A stretch of 48,767 bases of DNA from contig NZ_JALEGS010000084.1 of assembly GCF_022763345.1 (NCBI RefSeq), forward strand, positions 1 through 48,767, in the 5' to 3' direction. Under the pieces are notes generated by a model. It was given only the letters and a program-made list of their open reading frames with translations. It was not told where the DNA came from and did not search any database. This document shows positions 35,237 to 43,270 of this stretch, one piece after another (the first letter of the stretch is position 1; each line of letters opens with the position of its first letter). A program made the translations under genes and the position numbers. This stretch comes from Phaeodactylibacter sp. (GTDB lineage Bacteria; Bacteroidota; Bacteroidia; Chitinophagales; Saprospiraceae).

Positions 35237-35542
35237 ATGAAAAAGCAACTGCTCGCATTATCCTTCGCCCTGGTCTCCGGGCTGACTCTTACAGCACAAT
35301 CTGCTGATCAGAACCCGCGGGCACAGTTGGCTTACGAAGCGTACCAAACGGAAAACCCCACTGACCACGCCAATACCATGGGCGTGACGATGGATCAGAC
35401 CTACGAAGCCTACGACCCCATCCTGATCAAAGAAGCCCGCCGTCAGGAACGCCGCGACTTCCGCCGGCAGCTCCGCCTCGAACGGGCACGCCGCCCACAG
35501 TTTATTGCGCCACGCCGCCCTTGGGGCTGGTACGGCTGGTAA
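35237..35542 (+). CDS. Small basic secreted protein
   Basis: This 101-residue protein has a signal peptide (about 1-20, ending TAQ). The mature part is short. Its second half is very rich in Arg (REARRQERRDFRRQLRLERA) and ends in an aromatic tail, PWGWYGW. No family is recognised. It is the first gene of the group that continues with the LpoB-like gene, 97 bases downstream, although a hairpin lies between them. The basic charge suggests binding to an acidic envelope polymer or RNA; that is guesswork. Function unknown. Confidence 0.7.
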   Translation: MKKQLLALSFALVSGLTLTAQSADQNPRAQLAYEAYQTENPTDHANTMGVTMDQTYEAYDPILIKEARRQERRDFRRQLRLERARRPQFIAPRRPWGWYGW

Positions 35543-35578
35543 ACTCTGGCAGACCTTCTAAAATTAACAAAACGAAAC

Positions 35579-35619
35579 AGGTGCGTGCCAGATCGTATTT
35601 ACCAGTCTGGCATGCACCT
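35579..35619 (+). promoter_or_regulatory. Hairpin between the first and second gene of the envelope operon
   Basis: aggtgcgtgccaga (35579-35592) pairs with tctggcatgcacct (35606-35619) with one mismatch across a 13-base loop. No T-run follows, so it is more likely an mRNA processing or stability element than a terminator. It ends 20 bases before the LpoB-like start. Confidence 0.6.
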
Positions 35620-35639
35620 CACACCAAAACACAATCTAC

Positions 35640-36221
35640 ATGAAACCCTTCCTTCCTCTTTTGCTTTTCGCTATCCTTCTCAGCACCTCCTGCAACCGGC
35701 AGGTACAACGTATTGAAACCGACACTACCGTTGACCTCAGCGGCCGCTGGAATGACACTGATGCCCGCCTGACTGCTGCCGAACTGGTCTCCGAAATCAT
35801 GGGGCAACCCTGGCTGGAGCGCCACAAGCGCAACAACAGCGGGGAAGAACCGGTGGTCATCGTTGGTATGGTGGAAAACAAATCCCATGAACATATCGAA
35901 GCGGAAGTCTTCATCAAGGAACTGGAGAAAGCTTTCGTCAAAAGCGGCCGGGTACGTCTCGTACAGGGCGGTGCCAAGCGCGAGCAAATCCGCCGTGAGC
36001 GGGCCGATCAGCAAAATAACGCTTCCCAGTCTACTATGAAAAGCTGGGGGCTTGAAGTCGGCGCGGACTACATGCTGCAGGGCTCCATCAACTCCATTAT
36101 GGACGCCTACAAGCGCAAAAAAGTCATCTACTATCAGATTGACATGACCCTGACCAACATGGAGACCAATGAGGTGGTCTGGATTGGAGACAAGAAGATC
36201 AAGAAGTTTGTGAAAAATTAA
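35640..36221 (+). CDS. lpoB: LpoB-like outer-membrane lipoprotein (PBP activator family)
   Basis: This 193-residue lipoprotein has a lipobox (LSTSC, Cys18) and matches the LpoB family. Landmarks are LSGRWNDTDARLTAAELVSEIM, VVIVGMVENKSHEHIEAEVF, the Leu-rich helix LEKAFVKSGRVRLV, GADYMLQGSINSI and the C-terminal NEVVWIGDKKIKK. In E. coli LpoB reaches across the periplasm from the outer membrane to activate PBP1b in peptidoglycan synthesis. In Bacteroidota this is inferred only; the PBP partner is not in the window. It is followed by a COG3014-like lipoprotein and a beta-barrel, forming one envelope operon. Confidence 0.88.
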   Translation: MKPFLPLLLFAILLSTSCNRQVQRIETDTTVDLSGRWNDTDARLTAAELVSEIMGQPWLERHKRNNSGEEPVVIVGMVENKSHEHIEAEVFIKELEKAFVKSGRVRLVQGGAKREQIRRERADQQNNASQSTMKSWGLEVGADYMLQGSINSIMDAYKRKKVIYYQIDMTLTNMETNEVVWIGDKKIKKFVKN

Positions 36222-36310
36222 CAGAAGGACTGAATCTGTTAGTTCGGGGGCTGCTCCCTGTGATCAGCCCCTGTTTTCCCTGCTTTTTCTCGCCCCAACC
36301 TGACACGCCC

Positions 36311-37858
36311 ATGAAATACCTTTACCTACTGTCGCTGTTTATCCTGGCCGGTGGGCTCACCTCCTGTGCTTCCTTCGAGCGTTACCGGATACTCTACAAT
36401 GACCGCATTGAAGCCGGCAACTTTGAAGAGGCCACTCGCCTGATCGAAAACAAGCGGTTTTATAAAAAAGACCGCAACGAAGTACTTCGCTACCTGGAGC
36501 TGGGGGCGCTGGCTCGTATGCAGGGCGATCTTGCAAAGAGCAATGAATACCTCAATAAGGCTGATCTCCTCATCGAAGACAGAAGAGCTTCCATCGGCTC
36601 ACAGGGGCTGGCCGTAGTCAGCAACCCACGGGTATTGCCTTACCGCACAGAGTACTTTGAGAATATCGCTGTACATTACCTCAAAAGCCTGAACTATCTT
36701 CAGCTGAATGATGTGTCAGCGGCCCGCGTCGAAGCCCGGCGGACCAATATCCGCCTACAGGAACTCAACGACGCCGTACCCGAAAAACCACTGAAATATC
36801 ATGATGATGTGCTCGGGCATATTATCATGGGCCTGAGCTATGAGATGAACGGAGAGTGGAACAATGCCTTCATCGCTTACCGCAACGCGGCGGAGCTTTT
36901 CATTCAGGAGGGCAAAGTACAGCCCTATATGGGCGTGCAAATCCCCGAGCAGCTCAAATGTGACCTTGTGCGCATGGCGGATCAGCTTGGGTTTGCCAAT
37001 GATGCGAGCCGCTACCGCAGACTCCTCGACCCACGCTGCAAAGATGATGTGGGCGAAGGCGGCTCGCTCGTGCTCTTTTGGGAAAACGGGCAGGGGCCGG
37101 TCAAGGAAGAAAACATCATCGGGTTTGATGTGATGCGGCAGGGCGACCGCTCGCAGGTCCGCTTTGTGAACAACAGCATGGGCATGGAGTACGATTTTGG
37201 AGAAGACATTTATAACGAATACAACGGCTTCGCCGGCATTAATACCATTCGGCTGGCACTGCCGGCCTTCCGGCCACGTCAGTATCCACTTCATCGTGCA
37301 GATATCAAATACCCGGGCGGCCTACAGCGCATGGAAATGCTCGAAGACCTCAATGTGGTAGCGGAGCAGTCTCTGCGCGACCGCTTTGGGCGGGAGCTGG
37401 CCAATGCCCTGATTCGCCTGGCCGCCAAGGAAGCCGTGGAGGCGGGCCTGCGTTCCATCAAAACCAAAAAGGAGGACGACGATGAGGATGACGATGGAAA
37501 TGAAGAGCAGAAAAAATCAAAAGACGAGGATAAAGACAATGATGAGGACGTGGAGTATGACGAAACACTGGGCCTGATCCTGGGCACCACAATGAGCATC
37601 GTCAACGCCGCTACCGAGCGTGCTGACATACGGTCGTGGCAGACCCTGCCTGCCGAAATCCACTATCAGCGAGTACCATTGAAACGGGGCGCTAATGAAA
37701 TCCGAGTGACCTTTTACAACCAATACAATCAACGCCTGGAAGAGCATTACCTGCGCCTCAACGGTGAGGGCAGGCTGCAGGTCAGGCATGTTACGACACC
37801 CGACAGCCGTGTATTGCAACCGGCTGCCACTAAAAATCAAAAACCTGTACAACCATGA
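36311..37858 (+). CDS. COG3014-like TPR lipoprotein
   Basis: The start at 36311 (MKYLYLLSLF) gives a signal peptide with lipobox LTSC (Cys19); an upstream in-frame ATG at 36260 is unlikely. The 515-residue lipoprotein has helical TPR-like repeats at about 25-230 (for example EEATRLIENKRFYKKDRNEVLRYLELGALARMQG). A highly acidic loop follows (about 394-424, DDDEDDDGNEEQ...), then a COG3014-type tail with IVNAATERADIRSWQTLPAEIHYQRV. COG3014 proteins are found beside LpoB-like genes, and this one lies 89 bases downstream of one. It overlaps the next gene by four bases (ATGA). It is probably an outer-membrane scaffold in the same complex. Confidence 0.85.
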   Translation: MKYLYLLSLFILAGGLTSCASFERYRILYNDRIEAGNFEEATRLIENKRFYKKDRNEVLRYLELGALARMQGDLAKSNEYLNKADLLIEDRRASIGSQGLAVVSNPRVLPYRTEYFENIAVHYLKSLNYLQLNDVSAARVEARRTNIRLQELNDAVPEKPLKYHDDVLGHIIMGLSYEMNGEWNNAFIAYRNAAELFIQEGKVQPYMGVQIPEQLKCDLVRMADQLGFANDASRYRRLLDPRCKDDVGEGGSLVLFWENGQGPVKEENIIGFDVMRQGDRSQVRFVNNSMGMEYDFGEDIYNEYNGFAGINTIRLALPAFRPRQYPLHRADIKYPGGLQRMEMLEDLNVVAEQSLRDRFGRELANALIRLAAKEAVEAGLRSIKTKKEDDDEDDDGNEEQKKSKDEDKDNDEDVEYDETLGLILGTTMSIVNAATERADIRSWQTLPAEIHYQRVPLKRGANEIRVTFYNQYNQRLEEHYLRLNGEGRLQVRHVTTPDSRVLQPAATKNQKPVQP

Positions 37859-38562
37859 GAACGATACTGCTCACTTGCTTTATGACCCTGATGGCCGTTG
37901 CGGCCTTTGGGCAAGACAAAATGGACGTCATTTACCTCAAAAACGGACAAGTCATCAAAGGCTCCATCATTAAACCCATGGATGCGGATGGCGTACAAAT
38001 TATGACAACCGAAAGTGATGTCTACACCTTCTCACCGGATGAGGTCCGCCGTATTGTCCGGGAGGAAGTCCCGCATGATAACCTGAAGAACAAAATCATC
38101 GTCCACGACGGAGAGGGATTCACCAATATCACCACTCTGGGCTACGGTTTTGGCATTGGGACAATAGGCGATGAACGGGCCATGAATAATGATGAAGATT
38201 ACTTTGCGATCCATACCGTCAATGGCTACCACATCAATCGAAGTGTCAGCCTGGGACTTGGGGTAGGTGTGGAATGGTATGGTGATTACGAGCTCGTACC
38301 GCTTTATGCAGATGTCCGGTATTATCCAACGCTTACCGAGTGGGCGCCCTTCTTCTACGGCGACCTTGGCTATGGGCTTGGCTTTTTGGACGAGGCAACA
38401 GAGGGGGGCATTATGTTTGGTATTGGTGGCGGTATTCAGCGCTCGGTCAATCCAAATATGGCTTATGTGGCCTCCTTTGGCTACCGTTATCAGGAGAACA
38501 CCCTGGGCACCCGGAATGCAGATGCCCATTTTCTACAGTTTAGCGTAGGGCTGAAGTTCTAA
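37855..38562 (+). CDS. Outer-membrane beta-barrel protein with N-terminal LSm-like domain
   Basis: This 235-residue protein has a signal peptide (about 1-19, ending FGQ). An N-terminal domain (about 22-72) has the pattern DVIYLKNGQVIKGSIIKP...TESDVYTFSPDEVRRIVRE, a small Sm-like domain common in Bacteroidota surface proteins. The C-terminal part (about 85-235) is a beta-barrel with many alternating strands and ends in LQFSVGLKF, with a terminal Phe as expected. It starts inside the stop codon of the COG3014-like gene (ATGA), so the two are coupled. It may link the LpoB/COG3014 complex to the outer membrane. No enzyme motif is visible. Confidence 0.82.
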   Translation: MRTILLTCFMTLMAVAAFGQDKMDVIYLKNGQVIKGSIIKPMDADGVQIMTTESDVYTFSPDEVRRIVREEVPHDNLKNKIIVHDGEGFTNITTLGYGFGIGTIGDERAMNNDEDYFAIHTVNGYHINRSVSLGLGVGVEWYGDYELVPLYADVRYYPTLTEWAPFFYGDLGYGLGFLDEATEGGIMFGIGGGIQRSVNPNMAYVASFGYRYQENTLGTRNADAHFLQFSVGLKF

Positions 38563-38721
38563 GACTATATTGGGATTTCACCCTTTGGGCTGTATTTGCC
38601 AAATTTTATCCTGCACTTCGTTGCTCTTCAGTCGCTTAGCTTTGGCTAGGCTCCTTCATCGCGCCTTGTTCAGGATAAAATTTGACTTCATTCGCTCCAA
38701 AAGCGAATTCCCAACATAGTC
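38563..38721. repeat. Long inverted repeat after the envelope operon
   Basis: The left arm (38563-about 38616) and right arm (about 38669-38721) are about 54 bases and roughly three-quarters identical as reverse complements. Examples are gactatattggga/tcccaacatagtc and caaattttatcctg/caggataaaatttg. The loop of about 50 bases includes cttcgttgctcttcagtcgc. It begins right at the stop codon of the beta-barrel gene. It may be a MITE-like intergenic element acting as a terminator. A spurious upstream ATG (38682) for the next gene lies inside it. Confidence 0.82.
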
Positions 38722-38744
38722 TAAATCTTCTTATCTTCAGCCCC

Positions 38745-39815
38745 ATGGGGCTACTCCAAAACATATCACTGCAGTGGGATCTGTGGATCGGTAAATACCG
38801 GGCCTTCTTTGTCACAGAAGCGCGGGACCGGGAAGCTTGCGAGCGATTGTTGAATTATGACAGCGCCCGTGAGCTTCCCGAAAAAGGGCAATTGGTGGCT
38901 TGTCAGGATACCCGCCGTAGTGAAATCATTGCCTGCCTGGTCCTTAGTAATGCCGTTGACCGGGCAGAAGAAGCGGCAGAAGCCTTCGGATACGTGAAGA
39001 CGGGCTATCTGCCCAAGCTGGCTGTGGTTTCTCATTTATCCTTTGATAGCGCTTACCTCAATACGCCCGCTGTTCCTGTATTGCTCAGCCACTGCTTCGT
39101 GGAAGTCCTGAAGGCCGAAGGGCAGGCTTTGCTCATGCAGTGCGACCCCGGGCATTATTCTATCTACAAGCGTCTGGGCATGCGCCCCATTGGCCCGCTG
39201 CAAATGGGGGAGGGGGGCGACTTTCAAATCCCTATGATCGGCCTGCCGGATATGGATTACCTGGCCGTCATTCACTCACCTTTACTGCCCATGCTCCGTG
39301 GGGTGTCTTTCGACCGGTATCAGGAAATTTGCGATTGGTACTATCAGCTGGTTCGTGAGCACAAAGAGCTGCAGACCGGTACCGCTTTTTACCCGGAAGA
39401 CCACGATGATTTCCATGGTCACCATGTTATTACGGAAGGGTTGAGCGAAGCAGGGAAGGCAGCTTTCCTAAAAGATGCCATGATTGTCAATTGCCGGCAG
39501 GACGAGGTCCTGTTTGCGGAGAATGACGCAGGCAAAGCCATCGGTTATGTGCGTAAAGGGCTGCTAAGGGTGGAAATCGGCGGCCAGACAGTGGTGATGC
39601 TGGGAGAAGGTGATCTTTTTGGGGAGATTGCTTACATTCTCAATACCAAGCGCACCGCAAAAATAGTCTCTGCGAGCCCGGATACAGAAGTTGTCCTCTT
39701 TCAGGAATCTGCTATCGATCAGTTAACAAAGGAATCAGACCGAACCATCATCTGGCGCAACCTGGCGAAAGTGCTGGCTCAGCGCGTGGTGGTGACCAGT
39801 AAACTGCTCAAGTAA
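38745..39815 (+). CDS. GNAT-like acyltransferase fused to a cyclic-nucleotide-binding domain
   Basis: The ATG at 38745 (MGLLQNISLQ) is preferred; the longer frame starts within an inverted repeat. The 356-residue protein has an N-terminal acyltransferase-like domain (about 12-215), with YRAFFVTEARDREACERLL, LPKLAVVSHLSF and a YKRLGMRPIGP region. This resembles FeeM-type N-acyl amino acid synthases and exosortase-linked acyltransferases. A cNMP-binding domain follows (about 230-350), with the phosphate-binding cassette GEGDLFGEIAYILNTKRTA (FGEIA at 292-296, Arg303-Thr304). The order is the reverse of mycobacterial Pat (cNMP first). It may be a cAMP-gated acyltransferase. The 3' end abuts the convergent gene exactly. 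Confidence 0.85.
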   Translation: MGLLQNISLQWDLWIGKYRAFFVTEARDREACERLLNYDSARELPEKGQLVACQDTRRSEIIACLVLSNAVDRAEEAAEAFGYVKTGYLPKLAVVSHLSFDSAYLNTPAVPVLLSHCFVEVLKAEGQALLMQCDPGHYSIYKRLGMRPIGPLQMGEGGDFQIPMIGLPDMDYLAVIHSPLLPMLRGVSFDRYQEICDWYYQLVREHKELQTGTAFYPEDHDDFHGHHVITEGLSEAGKAAFLKDAMIVNCRQDEVLFAENDAGKAIGYVRKGLLRVEIGGQTVVMLGEGDLFGEIAYILNTKRTAKIVSASPDTEVVLFQESAIDQLTKESDRTIIWRNLAKVLAQRVVVTSKLLK

Positions 39816-40232
39816 TCACTTGACCTCCTCCACTTTATAGATGAAGTAGTTGGTGTCGCCTTGCCAGGGCATCGCCTTGTATTTTTCCCGATAGTACAGC
39901 TTGACCTGCTTGCCTTCGTAGTTTTGCAAAGTGCGGTAGACCTCATCGTCCCACACGGAGAATTCCCAGATGTTCCCGGAAACGCCATCGCTTGCATTTT
40001 GGCGAAAGCCGCCCAGGTTGAGTTGCCCCTCGTAGGTTTTCAGGACAACGCCCTTGTAGGAAATCTTGATCAGTGTTCCCGCCCGTGTTCCATCACTGTA
40101 GGTCCAGTTGCAAACCCAGAGGTAGCCTGCTCCGCCAAGTATGGCTAAAGTGAGTAGGATGACGAAAAATCGTTTGATCCAGCCACCTACTGTGCCTGCT
40201 CCATCTTTGATGACTTGTTTAAACTCGCTCAT
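39816..40232 (-). CDS. Single-span membrane protein of unknown function
   Basis: This 138-residue protein has an N-terminal cytoplasmic stretch, one membrane segment (about 22-42), and an exported beta-rich domain with KLYYREKYKAMPWQGDTNYFIYKVEEV at the end. Members of this Bacteroidota family are sometimes labelled 6-phosphogluconate dehydrogenase, for which there is no sequence support. It is convergent with, and directly abuts, the acyltransferase/cNMP gene (stops at 39815 and 39816). Function unknown. Confidence 0.75.
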   Translation of the reverse strand: MSEFKQVIKDGAGTVGGWIKRFFVILLTLAILGGAGYLWVCNWTYSDGTRAGTLIKISYKGVVLKTYEGQLNLGGFRQNASDGVSGNIWEFSVWDDEVYRTLQNYEGKQVKLYYREKYKAMPWQGDTNYFIYKVEEVK

Positions 40233-40280
40233 AGTCGTTTAGCTTTGTCTGCAATATTGCAGAAAGTTGGCGGGATTTTC

Positions 40281-40325
40281 AAATCAAAAGTAATGCCCGT
40301 AAGGAGAAGGTTACCTTACGGGCAT
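40281..40325 (-). terminator. Terminator of the msrA transcript
   Basis: atgcccgtaagg (40293-40304) is a perfect match to ccttacgggcat (40314-40325), with a nine-base loop. Read leftwards, the sequence after the stem is T-rich (cttttgattt). It lies about 30 bases past the msrA stop. Confidence 0.7.
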
Positions 40326-40354
40326 AGGGAGCAGGGCAGCGCTAAAGGCTTGTT

Positions 40355-41056
40355 TTAGGGCTTTTTGTACTGATTTTTCAGCAGCTCCGGGTGCGCCTTC
40401 ATAAACTTCTCAATCTTGGGCATCGACACACCGACCACATAGGGTTGGTTGGGATTGTGCACGATGTAGTCCTGATGATAGCCTTCGGCTGTGTAGAAAG
40501 TACTGAGCGGGTTTAGTTTGGTCACGATTGGCTTTTGGAATTTGCCGCTTTCCTCCAGCTGTTGTATAAAAGCCTCTGCTTTGTCCTTTTCGTACGCATC
40601 CGCATAGAAAATAGCAGAACGGTACTGTGGGCCTACATCCGGCCCCTGCCGGTTGAGCTGTGTGGGGTCGTGCCCTGCAAAGAAGGCAGTGAGCAGCTCG
40701 TCGTAGCTGACCACGGTGGAATCGTAGTAAACGATGACCGATTCTGCATAATCAGTCATACCCGAAGCCACCTTTTTGTAGGTTGGATCGGTTGTGGTTC
40801 CCCCTGCATAGCCGGAAATGGCTTCCTCTACGCCTTCCACGCGTTCGAATACGGCTTCTACGCACCAAAAGCAGCCACCTGCAAAGACCGCTTTGGAAAG
40901 GTCTTCATAGGGCGCATCGATTTCGCCGACTGGGACGACGCCTTCCGGGTAATCAATTGTTTGGCTTTTTTCAGCCATAGTGCTATTGGCCTTCTGCGAA
41001 TTAGCACAACTGAGTACCATAGTACTTAACGTTAGAAAAAGAAATATGCGTTTCAT
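40355..41056 (-). CDS. msrA: Peptide methionine (S)-S-oxide reductase, lipoprotein form
   Basis: This 233-residue lipoprotein (lipobox VLSC, Cys17) carries the MsrA domain at about 55-215. The catalytic motif is GCFWC (Cys62, Cys65). Other landmarks are AISGYAGG, GHDPTQLNRQGPDVGPQYRSAIF and YHQDYIVHNP. It repairs oxidised methionine in envelope proteins. No MsrB or thioredoxin gene is adjacent, so its periplasmic electron donor is not in the window. It lies 83 bases downstream of the triple E-set gene on the same strand and ends at the terminator at 40281-40325. Confidence 0.96.
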   Translation of the reverse strand: MKRIFLFLTLSTMVLSCANSQKANSTMAEKSQTIDYPEGVVPVGEIDAPYEDLSKAVFAGGCFWCVEAVFERVEGVEEAISGYAGGTTTDPTYKKVASGMTDYAESVIVYYDSTVVSYDELLTAFFAGHDPTQLNRQGPDVGPQYRSAIFYADAYEKDKAEAFIQQLEESGKFQKPIVTKLNPLSTFYTAEGYHQDYIVHNPNQPYVVGVSMPKIEKFMKAHPELLKNQYKKP

Positions 41057-41139
41057 TTTTTTTCTTTTGGTAACAGGAATGTGGCACTATTTGTTAAAAA
41101 CAGAGTGTCCTCAATAGCGAACAGGCGACAAGTACGGGC

Positions 41140-42105
41140 TTATTCCACCATCTTGACCGAATTGAGGTTGCCCTTCCAGTCGTATTCCTTTATGGGATTA
41201 GCGGGGTCGGTGATCCAATTGCCGTCCACGATGAACTTGTAAAGGTGCTTGCCTCCCGTAAGCGGCAGGCTGACCACCCAGGCTTTACCTTCCCGGTGCA
41301 TCCTCAGCGCGCGGTCTTCCCAGTCGGTAAAAGAACCGGCCAGGCGGACTTCCTCCGCGTCTTCGAAACCCGCCAGGCGAAACTGTGTCTCCCGCTTGAT
41401 TTCATAAACGGAGTTAAGGGTGGCGTATTGGTTCTTAACGGTCTGGGGGTTACTCGGGTCGTGCATCCATTCGCCATCTACAATGAACTTATATTCATAG
41501 CGCCCTGCATCGAGGCTCAGGCAGGTCTCCCAACCACCATCCACTTTTTGCATGGTGAAAGCAGATTCATCCCAGGCATTGAAGTTGCCACTGAGCACTA
41601 CCTTTTCTGCATCCGGATAGCCAGGCAGGAAAAAGCAATCGTCGGCAGTAGTATCCGGGCGGGCGGTGTAAAGCTCCATGTTGTAGGTCTCTTGCCAGAA
41701 AGAGCCTGTGGGCGTGGTTTTGCCTTTGTTGCGTATGGTCTCAGAAGGCTCTGCCCAGAACTTCCCGTTGACGACAAACTTGAATTCCCACCGGAAAGCA
41801 TCTTCAAAGTCTTCGATCTGCTTGCGGAGTTGATAGCGGCCTTCGCCCACTTTTTTCATCCGCCATTCATCAGCAGACCAATTGTTGAAGTCCCCGGCAA
41901 TGGCAACCGACTCTACGTCGATGTCTTCAAAATCGGTCTTCCAGAAAGCACCGGCCCGGGAAGCTTCCTCAAAGTACCGGATGTCAAATTCGAAAACGAC
42001 TTCATCCCCTTCGAAAAAATAGGCATGATAGGGCTCCTGGCTCTGCAAAGGTATTTGCAAGGCACTCCAAAGGCAGAGCAGGATATATAAATGCGGCGTT
42101 TTCAT
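41140..42105 (-). CDS. Secreted protein with three tandem CBM48/E-set domains
   Basis: The start at 42105 (MKTPHLYILLCLWSALQ) gives a signal peptide and avoids overlap with the upstream gene; an ATG at 42126 is possible. The 321-residue protein has three glycogen-binding-like (CBM48/AMPK-beta) E-set domains (about 60-135, 160-235, 245-320). Each has the pattern (V/A)x(I/L)(A/S)G(D/N/S)F(N/T)xW...M, then YxFKFxVDGxWxxDP. Aromatic positions of the kind that contact sugars are partly kept. It likely binds an alpha-glucan or is a structural module, with no catalytic domain. It lies 5 bases downstream of the retropepsin-like protease gene, indicating tight coupling. Confidence 0.88.
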   Translation of the reverse strand: MKTPHLYILLCLWSALQIPLQSQEPYHAYFFEGDEVVFEFDIRYFEEASRAGAFWKTDFEDIDVESVAIAGDFNNWSADEWRMKKVGEGRYQLRKQIEDFEDAFRWEFKFVVNGKFWAEPSETIRNKGKTTPTGSFWQETYNMELYTARPDTTADDCFFLPGYPDAEKVVLSGNFNAWDESAFTMQKVDGGWETCLSLDAGRYEYKFIVDGEWMHDPSNPQTVKNQYATLNSVYEIKRETQFRLAGFEDAEEVRLAGSFTDWEDRALRMHREGKAWVVSLPLTGGKHLYKFIVDGNWITDPANPIKEYDWKGNLNSVKMVE

Positions 42106-42110
42106 TCCGA

Positions 42111-43097
42111 TTAAGGTTGATACCATTTAAAGAAGTACAACTTTTGTTTCTTATAGTTGATCAGGGTACGGCGGACGCACAAAAATTCGTAGCCGATAAG
42201 CCCGTCGAGGCGTGTTCGGTAAGTACGGTTGAAGGTATGCATATTGGTTAGCAGGGTTCGCATACCGGAACACCGCTGTTCTCCTGAGCGGAACCGGTAC
42301 AGTTTACCAGCGATGACCTCCAGCTCCTGTTGTCCCGACATGCCCGCCAGGTGAGTCCGCCTGCTAATTTTGAAATGGTCAAGAATAGCCCGGTTTACCC
42401 GGTTGTGCAGCAAATTGAGCTCCGCCCCGGAATCTAACCCAAGCCTAAGGGCTTTGCCGTCTACTTCACCGTTGATAACCAGAAAGTGCTTGTCCATTGT
42501 TACTCGGAGGCTATCGGTCGGCTTTTCATAAAAGGCAAGGGTATCTATGCGGTTGCCCTCATCGTCCAGAGCGGTCAGGGTCAGCTGCTTGAGCTGAAAG
42601 TCAATCATGAGTTCGTAGTTTTCTACTACGTTGTAACCCAGAAGCCCAAGAAGGCGGATGTTCTTTTTGCGCTCAATGTGATTGAGGTCTATGACATCGG
42701 CATACAGCCGGTCGTATTGCAGGGAATCAATGGTAAAGTCTCTGACTGTTGCTTCCCGGAGGTCTTTGATAGCACCGGTCATGCTCATACCCACGGTGTT
42801 TGGCGCTGATTGTCCGCCGGAATAGTGGCTTGCATTCAAAATGAGCTTGCTGGAGCCGGTATCGAGGATGAAGTTGCCGGACTGCCCTGCAACTTCCGCC
42901 TGTACAAGTATGAGGTGCCCTGCCAGCTTGAAAGGGATTCGGATAGTCGTTGTGGAAAGCCGCTCTGCATTGGGGAACTGTGGCGGCGCTACTTGTCTTT
43001 GCTCTAGTACAGGGTAAGACACCGGGAACGGAGAGGCACTGCCCAAAACCGGCAAAGCCGCAAGCGCCATTGATAACAGAAACAGTCGGGATAACAT
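42111..43097 (-). CDS. Retropepsin-like aspartyl protease
   Basis: The start at 43097 (MLSRLFLLSMALAALP) gives a signal peptide; an in-frame ATG at 43136 is unlikely. The 328-residue protein has two pepsin/retropepsin active-site motifs, FILDTGSSKLILN (Asp79) and LGLDSGAELNLLH (Asp222), so it could form a bilobal or internally paired aspartyl protease. It is periplasmic or secreted. It lies 5 bases upstream of the triple E-set gene. They may form a two-gene unit in which the protease acts on a partner. No substrate is evident. Confidence 0.9.
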   Translation of the reverse strand: MLSRLFLLSMALAALPVLGSASPFPVSYPVLEQRQVAPPQFPNAERLSTTTIRIPFKLAGHLILVQAEVAGQSGNFILDTGSSKLILNASHYSGGQSAPNTVGMSMTGAIKDLREATVRDFTIDSLQYDRLYADVIDLNHIERKKNIRLLGLLGYNVVENYELMIDFQLKQLTLTALDDEGNRIDTLAFYEKPTDSLRVTMDKHFLVINGEVDGKALRLGLDSGAELNLLHNRVNRAILDHFKISRRTHLAGMSGQQELEVIAGKLYRFRSGEQRCSGMRTLLTNMHTFNRTYRTRLDGLIGYEFLCVRRTLINYKKQKLYFFKWYQP

Positions 43098-43210
43098 AGT
43101 GTGTCGGTGGTGATTTCTATACTTGGAAAGATGCAAAATCTGAGGATAGGCTGCACCTTACTTCTACGAAACCTGACAAATAGCCGACAAGGCAGTGGGT
43201 GGGGTAGGGG

Positions 43211-43239
43211 CAAAAAAAACTGCCCGACTAAGCGGGCAG
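43211..43239 (-). terminator. Intrinsic terminator of the small membrane-protein gene
   Basis: ctgcccg (43220-43226) pairs with cgggcag (43233-43239). Read leftwards, the stem is followed by a run of eight T. It lies between the small membrane-protein gene and the protease gene, so they are separate transcripts. Confidence 0.8.
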
Positions 43240-43270
43240 CACCATACTACTGCATACTGAAAGCACAACT

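Noticed and set aside
38682..38744. Upstream in-frame start for the acyltransferase/cNMP gene
   Set aside because: The 21 extra codons lie within the inverted repeat at 38563-38721. The ATG at 38745 starts the recognisable domain.
41245..42090. A 281-codon rightward frame opposite the triple E-set gene
   Set aside because: The leftward frame has a signal peptide and three repeated domains; the rightward one is a shadow without features.
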